A stretch of 48,540 nt of DNA from Verrucomicrobiota bacterium (GTDB lineage: Bacteria > Verrucomicrobiota > Verrucomicrobiia > Opitutales > Opitutaceae): assembly GCA_026398135.1 (NCBI GenBank), contig JAPLTN010000020.1, forward strand, positions 1 through 48,540, given 5' to 3'. Shown here one piece after another: positions 36,995 through 46,217 of this stretch. The notes below the pieces were generated by a model. That model made no database searches. It had not been told where the DNA came from and saw nothing but the letters and a program-made list of their open reading frames with translations. How positions within the stretch are numbered: the first letter of the stretch is position 1; every line of letters begins with the position of its first letter. Position numbers and translations under genes: made by a program.

Positions 36995-38713
36995 TCACGG
37001 TGCGAATTCACCTCTTTTAAATATTCTTACGTGATACAGACTTACTGGTTGGTTTGTCACGGTAGAGGTTATTCGAATGAATTTGGCGTATTTGGCATTT
37101 ATCGGGACCTCCCAAAATCTGGTGTCCATATCGCCACTAAAGCTCATGGCCTTCGAGGCTACGGTTTGATTTTCACTGTTAATCAGTTGCACAAAATAAG
37201 TGTGCGCGTAGGGAACGGCTGAAGTGATGACGGAAGTCATCTGCAAAGTAGCACCAATATCAGCAGTGAATACGTAAACCTCATCCAAATTAAATTTATA
37301 GGCATTAACTGGGCTGGATGATTGAGGACATAATATCCTCACGTAACGTGCGACAGGGGCCTTGCCCACGCCAAAAGGATAAGCTCTGAAGTTAACCACA
37401 TAATCGGTGGTTGTGTGCGATACACCAATACGACGTCCTTCGACAATATTTCTATTTTCGTCTAATAATTGCACTATGTATTGTCCTTCCGCACCATAGG
37501 ACAAAACCGCTCTAAAGGCCACGGATTCTATCTTAGTTGGGCAAGGCTCCCAAATTTTGCCCAAATCGACCTCCCAATTTAAATAACCGTTATTGAAGCC
37601 GTTGCGGAAAGAATAGAGGGCATTGCCATCTGAGCGGTATCCATTGACCGCACGCATTGATGAATCACCGCCAGTGGTTTTTTTCCGGTAGGCTTCATTT
37701 CTACTGTTTAACTCCTCGCTGATTGAAACCCCAAATGCTCTGATTTTTGCAACTACTTCCTCTTGTTGTTGGTAGATTTTCCGATATTCTGTATTCGACT
37801 CGCCTGTTATTAGTTTGTATTTGGCTCTTTTCAGGGCATCCGCCCCCTCTTCTTGGAGTTGTTTAAAAAGCTTGTCCCGATCGGCTGGAAACAGAGGGTT
37901 ATAAATGCAAGTGCCTTCTGCGATATGTTCCGTGGTGCCGTCGGGGTAGGTGATTATCCCCGCGTAGAAGTGTTGATCGTCTAGATACGGCGGGATTCTT
38001 ACTATGCTATATTTAATGGATTCCGTATGAACTATTAGTGATTGGTTTATTTTCTGTAAGCGATCCATCGTGTCGTCGGCCGCCCCCATGGCGCGTACAC
38101 ATGCCATGTAGTATCTGGCGCTATTGGTGTTATTAGCATCGTCGAACGATTTGTTCGCGGATTCCACCAGCAACCGATGTGCCATGAGCTTGAGCAGGCT
38201 GACTCCGAGAAACACTGGTTTTATTCGGAAATCTTTTGTCGAGCATTCAGCTTCAATTGTATTGAGTGAGCCTGCGACTGATAGTAGTAAACCGGTGTCA
38301 GGATCGTTACCTAATCGATTAAATTCAGCTTGAGCCGCCTGCCACTGAGCGGTAAGGTTTCTCAAGTCATTCTGATATATTTCCTTCTTGGCCACCAGTG
38401 TCATGATATTAATCAAGTTGGCCATGTTCATTGAGCATAATTCAGTCGAAATCTCTTTATTAAGCACTTTGCTCGTGGCTGTCCCGGCCTTAAACAAATC
38501 GGTGTAAGCTTTTCCAACAGGAAGTATCGAAGCGAACTCATTTAAAGCGTTCCATAAACTGTTGGCTGCTTTTGACCCGCATTTTTGCGCCAAAGTTGCT
38601 GGATCAGTTTCGAGATCATATTGCCCTGCATATACACTTTGTGAACAGGTTATGCCCGATAGGAGCATCGCCGAAAATAAGAGACTTTTATGTTTAACGT
38701 TTAATACATTCAT
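36995..38713 (-). CDS. Large secreted protein, helical N-terminus plus tandem beta-sandwich-like C-terminus
   Basis: This 572-residue protein has a signal peptide (about 1-29: MNVLNVKHKSLLFSAMLLSG, cleavage near VYAG). Residues ~35-235 are helical, with a hydrophobic run FRIKPVFLGVSLLKLMAHRL that loosely recalls the central helices of Cry-type delta-endotoxin N-terminal bundles. Residues ~355-482 contain SFRNGFNNGYLNWEVDLGKI and ARYVRILCP. Residues ~487-572 contain FWEVPINAKYAKFIRITSTV. These two read as discoidin/F5-8C-like carbohydrate-binding sandwiches. The toxin comparison is tentative; an adhesin or glycan-binding lipase-like protein is possible. The gene is strikingly AT-rich relative to the chromosome, suggesting transfer. 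ATG at 38713 gives the signal peptide; a TTG at 38746 is in frame. Confidence 0.55.
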   Translation of the reverse strand: MNVLNVKHKSLLFSAMLLSGITCSQSVYAGQYDLETDPATLAQKCGSKAANSLWNALNEFASILPVGKAYTDLFKAGTATSKVLNKEISTELCSMNMANLINIMTLVAKKEIYQNDLRNLTAQWQAAQAEFNRLGNDPDTGLLLSVAGSLNTIEAECSTKDFRIKPVFLGVSLLKLMAHRLLVESANKSFDDANNTNSARYYMACVRAMGAADDTMDRLQKINQSLIVHTESIKYSIVRIPPYLDDQHFYAGIITYPDGTTEHIAEGTCIYNPLFPADRDKLFKQLQEEGADALKRAKYKLITGESNTEYRKIYQQQEEVVAKIRAFGVSISEELNSRNEAYRKKTTGGDSSMRAVNGYRSDGNALYSFRNGFNNGYLNWEVDLGKIWEPCPTKIESVAFRAVLSYGAEGQYIVQLLDENRNIVEGRRIGVSHTTTDYVVNFRAYPFGVGKAPVARYVRILCPQSSSPVNAYKFNLDEVYVFTADIGATLQMTSVITSAVPYAHTYFVQLINSENQTVASKAMSFSGDMDTRFWEVPINAKYAKFIRITSTVTNQPVSLYHVRIFKRGEFAP

Positions 38714-39038
38714 GGCGGTGGTTTTTGTAAGAGGTGACCGGAACAAGTGTCATACTGTGAATCGCTTGTTTTCCGTCAAGGTCTGGCACCCTTGCCACAA
38801 TTGCCTGTGCTTATTTGGGCATGATAAGGAGTGATTGAATTTGTTTTATAGGTTACCGTGCAGCTGGTGGTTAGAAATGCGTGGCTTTTTGTATGAAGAG
38901 GTTTCACGGCTTCGTTTCGTCACTATAATGTTACCAATGTTACATGGTAAATGCCTCCGAATTCTGTGCCGGTGCAGCGAAAAGGCCCCAACGATGTCCA
39001 AGTTTAGTCGCTTAGTCATTCGCATAAAGGGTCTTAAG
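38714..39038. other. AT-rich gap between the secreted protein gene and a transposase remnant
   Basis: No coding frame stands out. The promoter of the leftward secreted protein gene should lie here, but no convincing -35/-10 pair was found. The composition matches the AT-rich gene rather than the chromosome. Confidence 0.35.
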
Positions 39039-39592
39039 TTATGAAAGGGCTGCGTTTAGCGGGGCATGGGAACGCCAGTGGGTGCGAAGCCAGCGGATGA
39101 ACTTCACGCTGCGTTGCAGGGGGCGCAGCAGCGTGATGAGCAAATTGCCGACCGATTGCTTACGGGCCGCGGCATCGCGGGCTTGTTTCGCCCGACGTGC
39201 GGCGGCTCGGCGTTCTCCGGCTTGATCACGGATGCCCTGCTCGGTTGCCACGCGTCGCGCCAGCAACTCCATCAGATTGTGGGTCAGGCACAGGAAATGA
39301 GCCTGCGCGATCTTCGCCTCCGCGCGGCTGGACCAGGCCTTTGTCTCCTCCAGCTTGTTTTTGAGCTGATCGAAGACCTTTGCCACCGCCCAGCGCCGTT
39401 GGTAGATCCAAGCGATCAAGCCCGGCGGCAGGTTAAACTCGCTGGTGATAAACTCCATGGGCAATCCGTCGCGGCTTTGGCCGGGACCGGGTTGATAACG
39501 CACGCGGCGCATCATCACCCCCTGGCTGGTGGCGACCAAGTCATCCGCCAACACCCCGGGATTCAGGGCGATCTCGGCGATGGGGGTTACTA
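39039..39592 (-). pseudogene. IS4-type transposase, C-terminal fragment
   Basis: About 180 codons show the end of an IS4/IS5-superfamily transposase: LPMEFITSEFNLPPGLIAWI, then IYQRRWAVAKVFDQLKNKLE (the YREK-like region with the catalytic Glu) and AHFLCLTHNLMELLARRV. The N-terminal DD part is missing; the frame starts abruptly at 39592 after a stop codon. No intact inverted repeats were seen at its ends. Confidence 0.75.
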
Positions 39593-39726
39593 ATTAGGGA
39601 CACGTAGATTGATTCGGATTTCCTGTATCTCACTCAGGCATAAATTGATAAATCATTAATTTTCACTTTTCACGCTTCAAAGTGGGAGCACCAATCGTTT
39701 CACGAAGAAAAGGAGTTTTTTTCTTC

Positions 39727-39756
39727 TTGACGAACGGGTGATAGCCCGAATATGCA
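39727..39756 (+). promoter_or_regulatory. Candidate promoter of the GntR-type regulator
   Basis: TTGACG (39727-39732) and TATGCA (39751-39756) are 18 bases apart. The -10 overlaps the first ATG (39752) of the reading frame. If this promoter is used, translation would begin at the ATG at 39803 instead. Confidence 0.3.
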
Positions 39757-40819
39757 TAATAGCACAGCACAGTATAGTCTATTTGCACAAGGTCAGCAAC
39801 CCATGTCCCCGTTTAATTTTCCAGTTATAGATCCTTCCTCTCGTCGGTCGAAGTATCGCCAGATCGCTGATGTTGTGATCGAGGCAGTAAATGATGGTCG
39901 CCTGCATAAAGGGGAGGCACTTCCTTCGATCAATGAGGTGAGTGAACGGCTTGGATTGGCACGCGATACGGTGGTAAAAGCCTATTCTTTGCTAAAACAG
40001 CTTGGGGTTTTGGAGTCAGCGCATGGCAAGGCGTTCCATATTACCACCAACCACGTTGATACAAAGCTACGGGTATTTGTTTTGTTTGACGCATTCACGC
40101 CATATAAAGAAACATTGTACCGGGCAATCCGCCATTATGGAGGTGCGGATGTGGAGTTGGATATTTTTTTTCATCACTTCAATGTTCCGCTTTTTTGTAA
40201 ATTGCTCAACGATGCGAAAGGGCGATATCAACGTTATGTAGTCATGCCATTTACAAACCCGGAAATCTTAGAGTGTTTGCGCGGTTTCGATGACGAAAAT
40301 CTTCTCCTCTTGGACAGGCGTTCGGGGTTTCAGGGCTGCAAGTGCTCGGCCCTTGTTCAGGATCATGATGTTGAACTTGAGAAAGTTCTGGGCCAGGCTG
40401 TTGATTATATTTTCCGTTACAGCAATTTCACATTGGTATTCCCGGAAGACAAAAACCATCCACTTGAAATAAAGGATGCCTTCCTGCGGTTTTGCGTGAA
40501 AAATAAAATCAAGGCCCATGTTGTCGAGCATCTCTGTGTGGATTCACCTTTGATTAATAACGCCTATTTTGTGATTGAAGACACCGATTTGGTCGAACTT
40601 GCAAAGGCGGGCAAGGCTCGGGGACTTCAGCTGGGCGTGGATTTTGGAATAATTTCCTATAACGATACTTCAATGAAGGAAATTGCCGGAAACGGTATTT
40701 CGGTTGTCTCGGTTGACTTTGCCGAAATGGGCCGAAAGACCGCACTCTGGTTACTAGGTGAAAAGTTGCACACATACGAACTGGAACCTTCCCGCTTCAT
40801 CGCCCGTCATTCGCTCTGA
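39752..40819 (+). CDS. GntR-family regulator with LacI-like ligand-binding domain
   Basis: This 355-residue transcription factor has a GntR winged helix (YRQIADVVIEAVNDGRLHKG then LPSINEVSERLGLARDTVVK, about 35-90). A periplasmic-binding-like sensor follows (about 108-350), ending with VDFGIISYNDTSMKEIAGNG and VSVDFAEMGRKTALWLLGE as in LacI-type proteins. It should bind a sugar and control genes nearby; the secreted glycan-type genes that follow are the likely targets. The start may be the ATG at 39752 or at 39803; the second would leave room for the promoter noted above. Codons are AT-richer than the downstream gene. Confidence 0.85.
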   Translation: MHNSTAQYSLFAQGQQPMSPFNFPVIDPSSRRSKYRQIADVVIEAVNDGRLHKGEALPSINEVSERLGLARDTVVKAYSLLKQLGVLESAHGKAFHITTNHVDTKLRVFVLFDAFTPYKETLYRAIRHYGGADVELDIFFHHFNVPLFCKLLNDAKGRYQRYVVMPFTNPEILECLRGFDDENLLLLDRRSGFQGCKCSALVQDHDVELEKVLGQAVDYIFRYSNFTLVFPEDKNHPLEIKDAFLRFCVKNKIKAHVVEHLCVDSPLINNAYFVIEDTDLVELAKAGKARGLQLGVDFGIISYNDTSMKEIAGNGISVVSVDFAEMGRKTALWLLGEKLHTYELEPSRFIARHSL

Positions 40820-40959
40820 ATATATAAAACAGGGCACATGGGCATTTAATGGGAAATAATCACTCGCATATAAGCACTACGAGATAATTTTTAACGCCGC
40901 CCCTGGAATCTCACGACCCGGGACGACGTCCTGTAAAAACAATAAACTAAACATAATCG

Positions 40960-42681
40960 ATGAATACCCCGAAGATAATCAAATGGTCTCGCATGTTGGC
41001 GATAGCGGGCACTGCCATGAAAACTGTAGCAGCGATTTTAACAGTTTCCCAGGCGATCCTCCCGGCACAGGCGGAATGGTTGTGGCCATCGGAGCCGCCG
41101 GCGGATTGTCCGGCAGTCAAGTCGGAGGCCGCCACCGGCATTGTCTTCACCGGCCGCCATGCGGAATATACCGATGCCGATACCTGGTATCCGTCGTGGG
41201 GTGCCGATGGCCGGCTCTATTCGCCCTTCACCGATGGCTCAGTCAACGGGGTGCGTTCCTTTTCGGGCGGCAAGGATGCGGTCGTCGGCCATGCGGTCAT
41301 CGTCGGCGACGATCCGCTCAAGCTCCAGGTGCTCGAGCCAGGTACTATCCCTGGCAATCCGGCCCCCTACGGCGGCCGCTACCCCGCCGGTGGCCTGATG
41401 CACAACGGCATCTGGTACATCGGCACCTACGGCCTGTCCAACGGCAACTACGGCCTCAACTGGCCAATCCTGGGGCCCTGCGCCGGCTTCCACATCTCGA
41501 AGGATCTCGGCAAGACCTGGACGCCTTCGCCGCTCTCGACCGAACCCGGTAAGGCCCTTTTTCCCGAGCCAACGAAGTTCAAGGATCCGATCAAACTGGG
41601 CGCGCCGCACTTTGTCGACTTTGGCAAGAACATGGAGCATTCGCCCGATGGCAAAGCCTATCTGGTCGGCCATGGCGCGACCGAACGCGACCTGGAAGAC
41701 CGCAAGGCGAACGCCAGCTGGATTACCGGCGACCAGATTTATCTCTGCCGGGTCGTTCCCAGCCCCGAAACCATCAACGATCCGGCCGCCTACGAGTTCT
41801 TTGCCGGGAACGATGCTTACGGCAAAGCCATCTGGTCGGCAGATTTCGCCAGAATCAAACCGATCTTCGAGTGGGACAACCGCCTCGGCTGTGTCACCAT
41901 CACCTACAACGCGCCACTGAAGAAATACCTGATGTGCGTGACCGATGGCGGCACGACCGAGAGCAAATACAACACCGGCATCTTCGAGGCCGACCAGATG
42001 ACCGGTCCTTGGAAGCTGGTTTCCTGGATGCGGGACTTCGGGGAGCAGGCATACTTTGTTAACATCCCATCGAAATTCATCTCGGAAGACGGCCGGACCC
42101 TGTGGCTGTGCTACTCGGCCAATTTCTGCAACCTCATGTGGAAGCGCCAGGCCTACCGGGCTGATCCGCCAGGCAGCGGCTACGCCCTGTGCCTGCAGGA
42201 ACTCCGCCTGCTCAAACCTGGCGAGGCGCCGCCGCCGGAAACCCTGCTGACCTCCCGCGCCAACCTGGCCCGCAAAGCCAGCGTGGTCGCCAGCTCAACT
42301 CACAAGGATTATGCGGTGGCCGGGCTCACCGACGGCGTGGCCGGCGGCTTTCCCGGCGACATCGCCAACGAATGGTGCTCCAACGGCGAACGCGAGGGTG
42401 CTTTCGTCCGCCTGGCTTGGGAGGCGCCAGTCACCATCGGCAAGATCAGCCTCTACGACCGGCCCAATACCTGGGACCAGGTGCAGGCCGGCCTGCTGGT
42501 TTTCTCCGATGGCACCACCCTGCCGGTCGGCGAGCTGGCCGACGATGGCAAGACCGGCACCGAGGTGACTTTCGCGCCCAAGACCGTTTCCTGGGTCGCC
42601 TTCTTCGTCACCAAGGTCAAATCCAGCACCAGAACCAGCACGCTCAACGTCGGACTCTCTGAAATCACCGTGACCAAGTAA
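40960..42681 (+). CDS. Secreted beta-propeller-like protein with C-terminal F5/8C-like domain
   Basis: This 573-residue exported protein has a signal peptide ending near PAQA (about residue 38). The main part (about 50-420) has repeated blade-like motifs (WYPSWGADGRLYSPFTDGS, GGLMHNGIWYIGTYG, HISKDLGKTWTPSPL, RLGCVTITYNAPLKKYLMCV) of five-bladed glycosidase-type or DUF4185-like propellers. The end (about 430-573) is a discoidin-like binding domain (LARKASVVASSTHKDYAVAG, EWCSNGEREGAFVRLAW). Glycan cleavage is an inference; the catalytic acids cannot be placed with confidence. GC-rich and C-ending codons differ from the next gene. Confidence 0.65.
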   Translation: MNTPKIIKWSRMLAIAGTAMKTVAAILTVSQAILPAQAEWLWPSEPPADCPAVKSEAATGIVFTGRHAEYTDADTWYPSWGADGRLYSPFTDGSVNGVRSFSGGKDAVVGHAVIVGDDPLKLQVLEPGTIPGNPAPYGGRYPAGGLMHNGIWYIGTYGLSNGNYGLNWPILGPCAGFHISKDLGKTWTPSPLSTEPGKALFPEPTKFKDPIKLGAPHFVDFGKNMEHSPDGKAYLVGHGATERDLEDRKANASWITGDQIYLCRVVPSPETINDPAAYEFFAGNDAYGKAIWSADFARIKPIFEWDNRLGCVTITYNAPLKKYLMCVTDGGTTESKYNTGIFEADQMTGPWKLVSWMRDFGEQAYFVNIPSKFISEDGRTLWLCYSANFCNLMWKRQAYRADPPGSGYALCLQELRLLKPGEAPPPETLLTSRANLARKASVVASSTHKDYAVAGLTDGVAGGFPGDIANEWCSNGEREGAFVRLAWEAPVTIGKISLYDRPNTWDQVQAGLLVFSDGTTLPVGELADDGKTGTEVTFAPKTVSWVAFFVTKVKSSTRTSTLNVGLSEITVTK

Positions 42682-42698
42682 ACCCAATGAGTTCGAGC

Positions 42699-42850
42699 CG
42701 AATGGCGCTTAGTTAAGGGGGTGTATCGTCTTGTAATACTTGGATCGCCCCTTCAGGGCTTTTATCATTACCTTATGATGCCTAGGGCGTTGCCCTAGGC
42801 TAGAGTAAGACGCCCCGTTGGGGCTACCCTGCCTAACTAAGTGCCATTCG
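42699..42850. repeat. ~150-bp element with terminal inverted repeats, copy 1
   Basis: The ends CGAATGGCGCTTAGTTA (42699-42715) and TAACTAAGTGCCATTCG (42834-42850) are inverted copies with one mismatch. The inside has a perfect hairpin CCTAGGGC-GTT-GCCCTAGG and a CGCCCCGTTGGGGC stem. A second copy lies at 45631-45779 in the same orientation. No coding content; probably a non-autonomous mobile repeat. Confidence 0.8.
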
Positions 42851-42935
42851 GGTCCGAGCCAATGTGATCGTCGAGGCAACGGTGTCTCACGACCTGAATT
42901 TTTGCCCCCATATAACAATCAACCAAAGGTAAATA

Positions 42936-44735
42936 ATGTACGCATCGAATATGATTAAATATTCCCTGATTCTAGCAATAGTTGGCACCGCAACTATTGT
43001 ATTCGCGGCGGATTGGCATGTTTCTAAAAGCGGTGACGATAAAGCCTCCGGAACCTTGGCGCAACCCTTGCTCACGATCCAGCAGGCGGCCATGCGCGCC
43101 CAACCGGGTGATACGGTCACGGTGCATGCCGGCATTTACCGCGAACGCGTCGATCCGCCGCGCGGGGGCGAGTCGGATGCGAAACGAATCCTATATCAGG
43201 CGGCACCCGGTGAACAGGTGGAAATCCGAGGTTCTGAAGTCGTTACCGGGTGGAATAAGGTCGATGGCGATGTCTGGAAAATCGTTATCCCGAATTCATT
43301 TTTCGGGGATTTCAATCCCTTCAACGATATTATTCGAGGTGACTGGTTTAGGGACAACAAACGACAACACCATACTGGAACCGTTTACCTAAACGGCAAA
43401 TGGCTCCTTGAAGCCAAGGAAATCACGGAAGTTTTCCAACCTGCAGGAATAAAGGGACTTTGGTTTTCCAAAGTAGACGACGTCAACACTACGATCCATG
43501 CCCAATTTAAAGGCGCTAATCCAAACGACGAACTTACTGAGGTTAATGTAGGCCAGACTGTTTTTTATCCAACGAAAACCGGCTGTAATTTTATCACTGT
43601 TCGTGGCTTTAAAATGTGCCATGCGGCAACTCCTTGGGCGCCTCCCACGGTAGAACAAATCGGGCTGATCGGTGTTAATTGGTCCAAGGGCTGGATCATC
43701 GAAAATAATGATATTTCTTACTCTACGTGCGTGGGAATCACTCTGGGCAAGTACGGCGACGAATGGGAAAACACGCGTGTGGCAGACTCGAACGGGTATG
43801 TTGCCACGATTAAACGGGCCCTTGAGAAAGGATGGTCACCCGCCACCATAGGTCACCATAGTGTGCGTAACAACCATATATCCCATTGTAAACAGGCTGG
43901 GCTGGTCGGTTCCATGGGGGCTGTCTTTAGCGTGATCGAAGGAAATGAAATCCATGATATTCATATGGACTGCGCCTTTTCCGGTGACGAACAGGCGGGA
44001 ATTAAATTACATGGTGCGATTGATACGGTCATCCGCAATAACCACATTTACAAAGTCAGAGGCGTTGCCGGCATCTGGCTCGACTGGATGACACAGGGAA
44101 CCCGGGTGTCGGGAAATCTCCTGCATGAGAACGGCAGTTACGGGGATGTCTTTCTGGAGGTAAATCACGGACCCATTCTGCTGGATGATAATATCCTTCT
44201 GTCCAAAACATCCATTAGTGACCAATCGCAGGGAACTGCCTATGTCCATAATCTGATCGCTGGCAAGATCACAACAAAGGTGGATACCTCACGGTATACC
44301 CCATGGTTTAAACCGCATTCACTTGAAGGGCTTATCCTTGCGAACATTGTTATTAAAGACTCTCGATTCTTCAACAACCTCCTCGTGGATCCCGGGCAAA
44401 TGGATGACTACAAAAATTGGAATAACTTAAATTCCGTCGCCAACGCCTCGATTGAATCAAGCAAGGTCACGCTTGAGCAAAGAGCTGACGGGTGGTGGTT
44501 AAAAATCATGAGCAACGAAATTCAAGCTTCTGCGGATTGTGCCATCGTAACCACCGGGCAACTCGGCAAGGCACTTGTTCCTGATCAGCCCTTTGAACAG
44601 CCCGACGGAGCACCCTATGTCCTGGACACGGATTACTTCAACGTTAAGAGGCCAAGTGCTCCCATGCCAGGGCCGATAGAAGGATCACGCACTCGGGATA
44701 CATTCGTGAAAGTTTGGCCGAAAAATAAGAATTAA
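42936..44735 (+). CDS. Secreted right-handed beta-helix protein (polysaccharide lyase/DUF1565-like)
   Basis: This 599-residue exported protein has a signal peptide (about 1-24, cleavage near VFAADWHVSK). The DUF1565-type opening is DWHVSKSGDDKASGTLAQPL, then AMRAQPGDTVTVHAGIYRE. The parallel beta-helix region has regular coils: GWIIENNDISYSTCVGITLG, VIEGNEIHDIHMDC, VIRNNHIYKVRGVAGIWLDW and RVSGNLLHENG. Such proteins bind or cleave polysaccharides (lyases, GH families); no catalytic site was assigned. AAAGG lies about ten bases before ATG at 42936. It stands between the two terminal-repeat elements and follows the propeller gene. Confidence 0.75.
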   Translation: MYASNMIKYSLILAIVGTATIVFAADWHVSKSGDDKASGTLAQPLLTIQQAAMRAQPGDTVTVHAGIYRERVDPPRGGESDAKRILYQAAPGEQVEIRGSEVVTGWNKVDGDVWKIVIPNSFFGDFNPFNDIIRGDWFRDNKRQHHTGTVYLNGKWLLEAKEITEVFQPAGIKGLWFSKVDDVNTTIHAQFKGANPNDELTEVNVGQTVFYPTKTGCNFITVRGFKMCHAATPWAPPTVEQIGLIGVNWSKGWIIENNDISYSTCVGITLGKYGDEWENTRVADSNGYVATIKRALEKGWSPATIGHHSVRNNHISHCKQAGLVGSMGAVFSVIEGNEIHDIHMDCAFSGDEQAGIKLHGAIDTVIRNNHIYKVRGVAGIWLDWMTQGTRVSGNLLHENGSYGDVFLEVNHGPILLDDNILLSKTSISDQSQGTAYVHNLIAGKITTKVDTSRYTPWFKPHSLEGLILANIVIKDSRFFNNLLVDPGQMDDYKNWNNLNSVANASIESSKVTLEQRADGWWLKIMSNEIQASADCAIVTTGQLGKALVPDQPFEQPDGAPYVLDTDYFNVKRPSAPMPGPIEGSRTRDTFVKVWPKNKN

Positions 44736-44816
44736 TGCCGCCATTCGGTCCTTATTATTAGCTATATATTCTTACAGGGCGTGTTCCTAAAAATAATCAT
44801 AAAATAAATTTAATCG

Positions 44817-44954
44817 ATGAATACCCCGAAAATAATAAAATGGTTTCTCATGTCAGTGATAGCGGCTACTGCACCTGTTGCTACCGCGATGGAGTGGCAC
44901 GTTTCTAAAAAAGGCAGCGATACAGCAGTCGAGAATCACTCATGCACGATCTGA
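44817..44954 (+). pseudogene. Truncated 5' remnant of a paralogous secreted protein gene
   Basis: A 45-codon frame encodes a signal peptide (MNTPKIIKWFLMSVIAATAP) followed by MEWHVSKKGSDTA, then a stop. The signal part is nearly the same as that of the 40960 gene (MNTPKIIKW), while MEWHVSKKGSD matches the mature start of the 42936 beta-helix protein. The upstream bases TAATCGATGAATACCCCGAA are also shared with the 40960 gene. The rest of the gene is gone. Confidence 0.7.
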
Positions 44955-45109
44955 AACCGCCGACGAAGCATTTCCCAAACGATTCCAAACCTAGCACACC
45001 GGTGCAGGTAATGCTTGCCCAAACCCAAGCCGTTTCAATGTTAGTTTTAAACGAATAAACGAAGTGATTTCCTGCCCCCATACTCCTTTACCTGCGAAGG
45101 GTGAGGCAC

Positions 45110-45469
45110 TTAGCCGACGTAGCCAGAAAGCGTCATCAGATTGCCCGATTCTAACGCCTGCGTCTGCGGGCCCGTATAGGTCGGCCATGTAACGGTGACG
45201 GTGCCAGTGAAGTTGATCACTTCGACTGAGGGCGGGGTGCCTTCGCTGTTCGACGTAACCTTGGCTTGAAACGCTGCGTTGAAAGCAGTGCCGCTGGTGA
45301 CGTTGAAACTGATCGCGTCGGTCGTACAGTACATCGAACTGAAGCTTAGGGTGCCCGAAACGCTCAGGCCCTCCGCGACGCCGAGCGCATAGGCACCTCC
45401 TGTCAGCCGGATCGAGCTGGTGTTCGACGACAAGGTGACGTTCGAGAATTTAATCGTAATTTGACTCAT
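45110..45469 (-). CDS. Small beta-rich protein of unknown function
   Basis: This 119-residue protein has no signal peptide. It starts MSQITIKFSNVTLSSNTSSI. It is rich in Ser, Thr, Gly and beta-branched residues with very few charges (SVSGTLSFSSMYCTTDAISF, NFTGTVTVTWPTYTGPQ), a pattern of all-beta lectin- or pore-forming-like folds. No family was recognised. On its strand, TTGACA (about 45597-45592) lies upstream, a possible -35. It lies between the truncated gene and the second terminal-repeat element. Confidence 0.5.
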   Translation of the reverse strand: MSQITIKFSNVTLSSNTSSIRLTGGAYALGVAEGLSVSGTLSFSSMYCTTDAISFNVTSGTAFNAAFQAKVTSNSEGTPPSVEVINFTGTVTVTWPTYTGPQTQALESGNLMTLSGYVG

Positions 45470-45630
45470 TGTGTTTAATTTGGTGTTAGCGGTTTATGGT
45501 TACGTATCGTGCGTGCGCAAACCTCCCGCGCTGCACGGTTAAGCCGATCGCACGCCTAATCCTTGTCAGTTAACTTTTACCAAAATGGTATTGTCAATAA
45601 AAACTAACGCTCAAGGGGGGCGGGGGGGGG

Positions 45631-45779
45631 ATGGCGCTTAGTTAAGGGGTGTGATCGTCTTGTAATACTTGGATCGCCCCTTCCGGGCTTTTATCGTTAC
45701 CTTATGATGCCTAGGGTCTTGCCCTAGGCTAGAGTAAGTCGCCCCGTTGGGGCTACCGTGCGTAACTAACCGCCATTCG
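45631..45779. repeat. ~150-bp element with terminal inverted repeats, copy 2
   Basis: ATGGCGCTTAGTTA at the left (45631) and TAACTAACCGCCAT at the right (45763-45776) are inverted ends with two mismatches. The inside matches copy 1 closely, including TTATGATGCCTAGGG and CGCCCCGTTGGGGC. A 6G-C-10G run (45615-45630) adjoins the left end. Confidence 0.8.
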
Positions 45780-46217
45780 GGTCGGGTTGTCATATGGATG
45801 CATTTTCCCGTTTGCCAGGTCGCCGGTGATCAAGACGCCGCAAGTCCCACCAATCGGCGAGCGGCTGCCTGGCTATACGAACTTCGCGAAACCAGAGGAC
45901 TGCACCCATATCGTTTTATACCCAGAAAATCCTTTTGCAGGTTATTTGGCTCAATGGATCTCTTCAACACCCGAAATCCATATATCAAGAAGGATTAGAA
46001 GGCCGTCAGCATTCGACTCGAAAATGACGTGGTTGTTTATTATAAAGCCATGTCCACCGAAACGGGAATTCTTTATCAGAATTTGATAAATCTACAGTAG
46101 AGGGACTGCGCCGCGCATAGCCGGAAACCCAGCTTGGTTTGGAATCGGAAAATCTATGCAGCCTAAACAGTCGATTGGTAATCCAGGAACCGGCCCGTCT
46201 TGGGGCGTGAGCTTTTC
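45780..46217. other. Stretch with only a doubtful gene fragment
   Basis: An open frame on the plus strand from 45787 has coding-like content in its middle (LPGYTNFAKPEDCTHIVLYP, NPFAGYLAQWISSTPEIHI) but no convincing start, and its end reads as random. It may be the tail of a lost secreted protein. No family was recognised. The rest of the stretch to the rimO stop holds nothing I can name. Confidence 0.3.

Noticed and set aside
36893-37222. A 109-codon plus-strand frame opposite the large secreted protein gene
   Set aside because: It overlaps the C-terminal domain of the minus-strand gene, whose protein is coherent; the plus frame has no family features.
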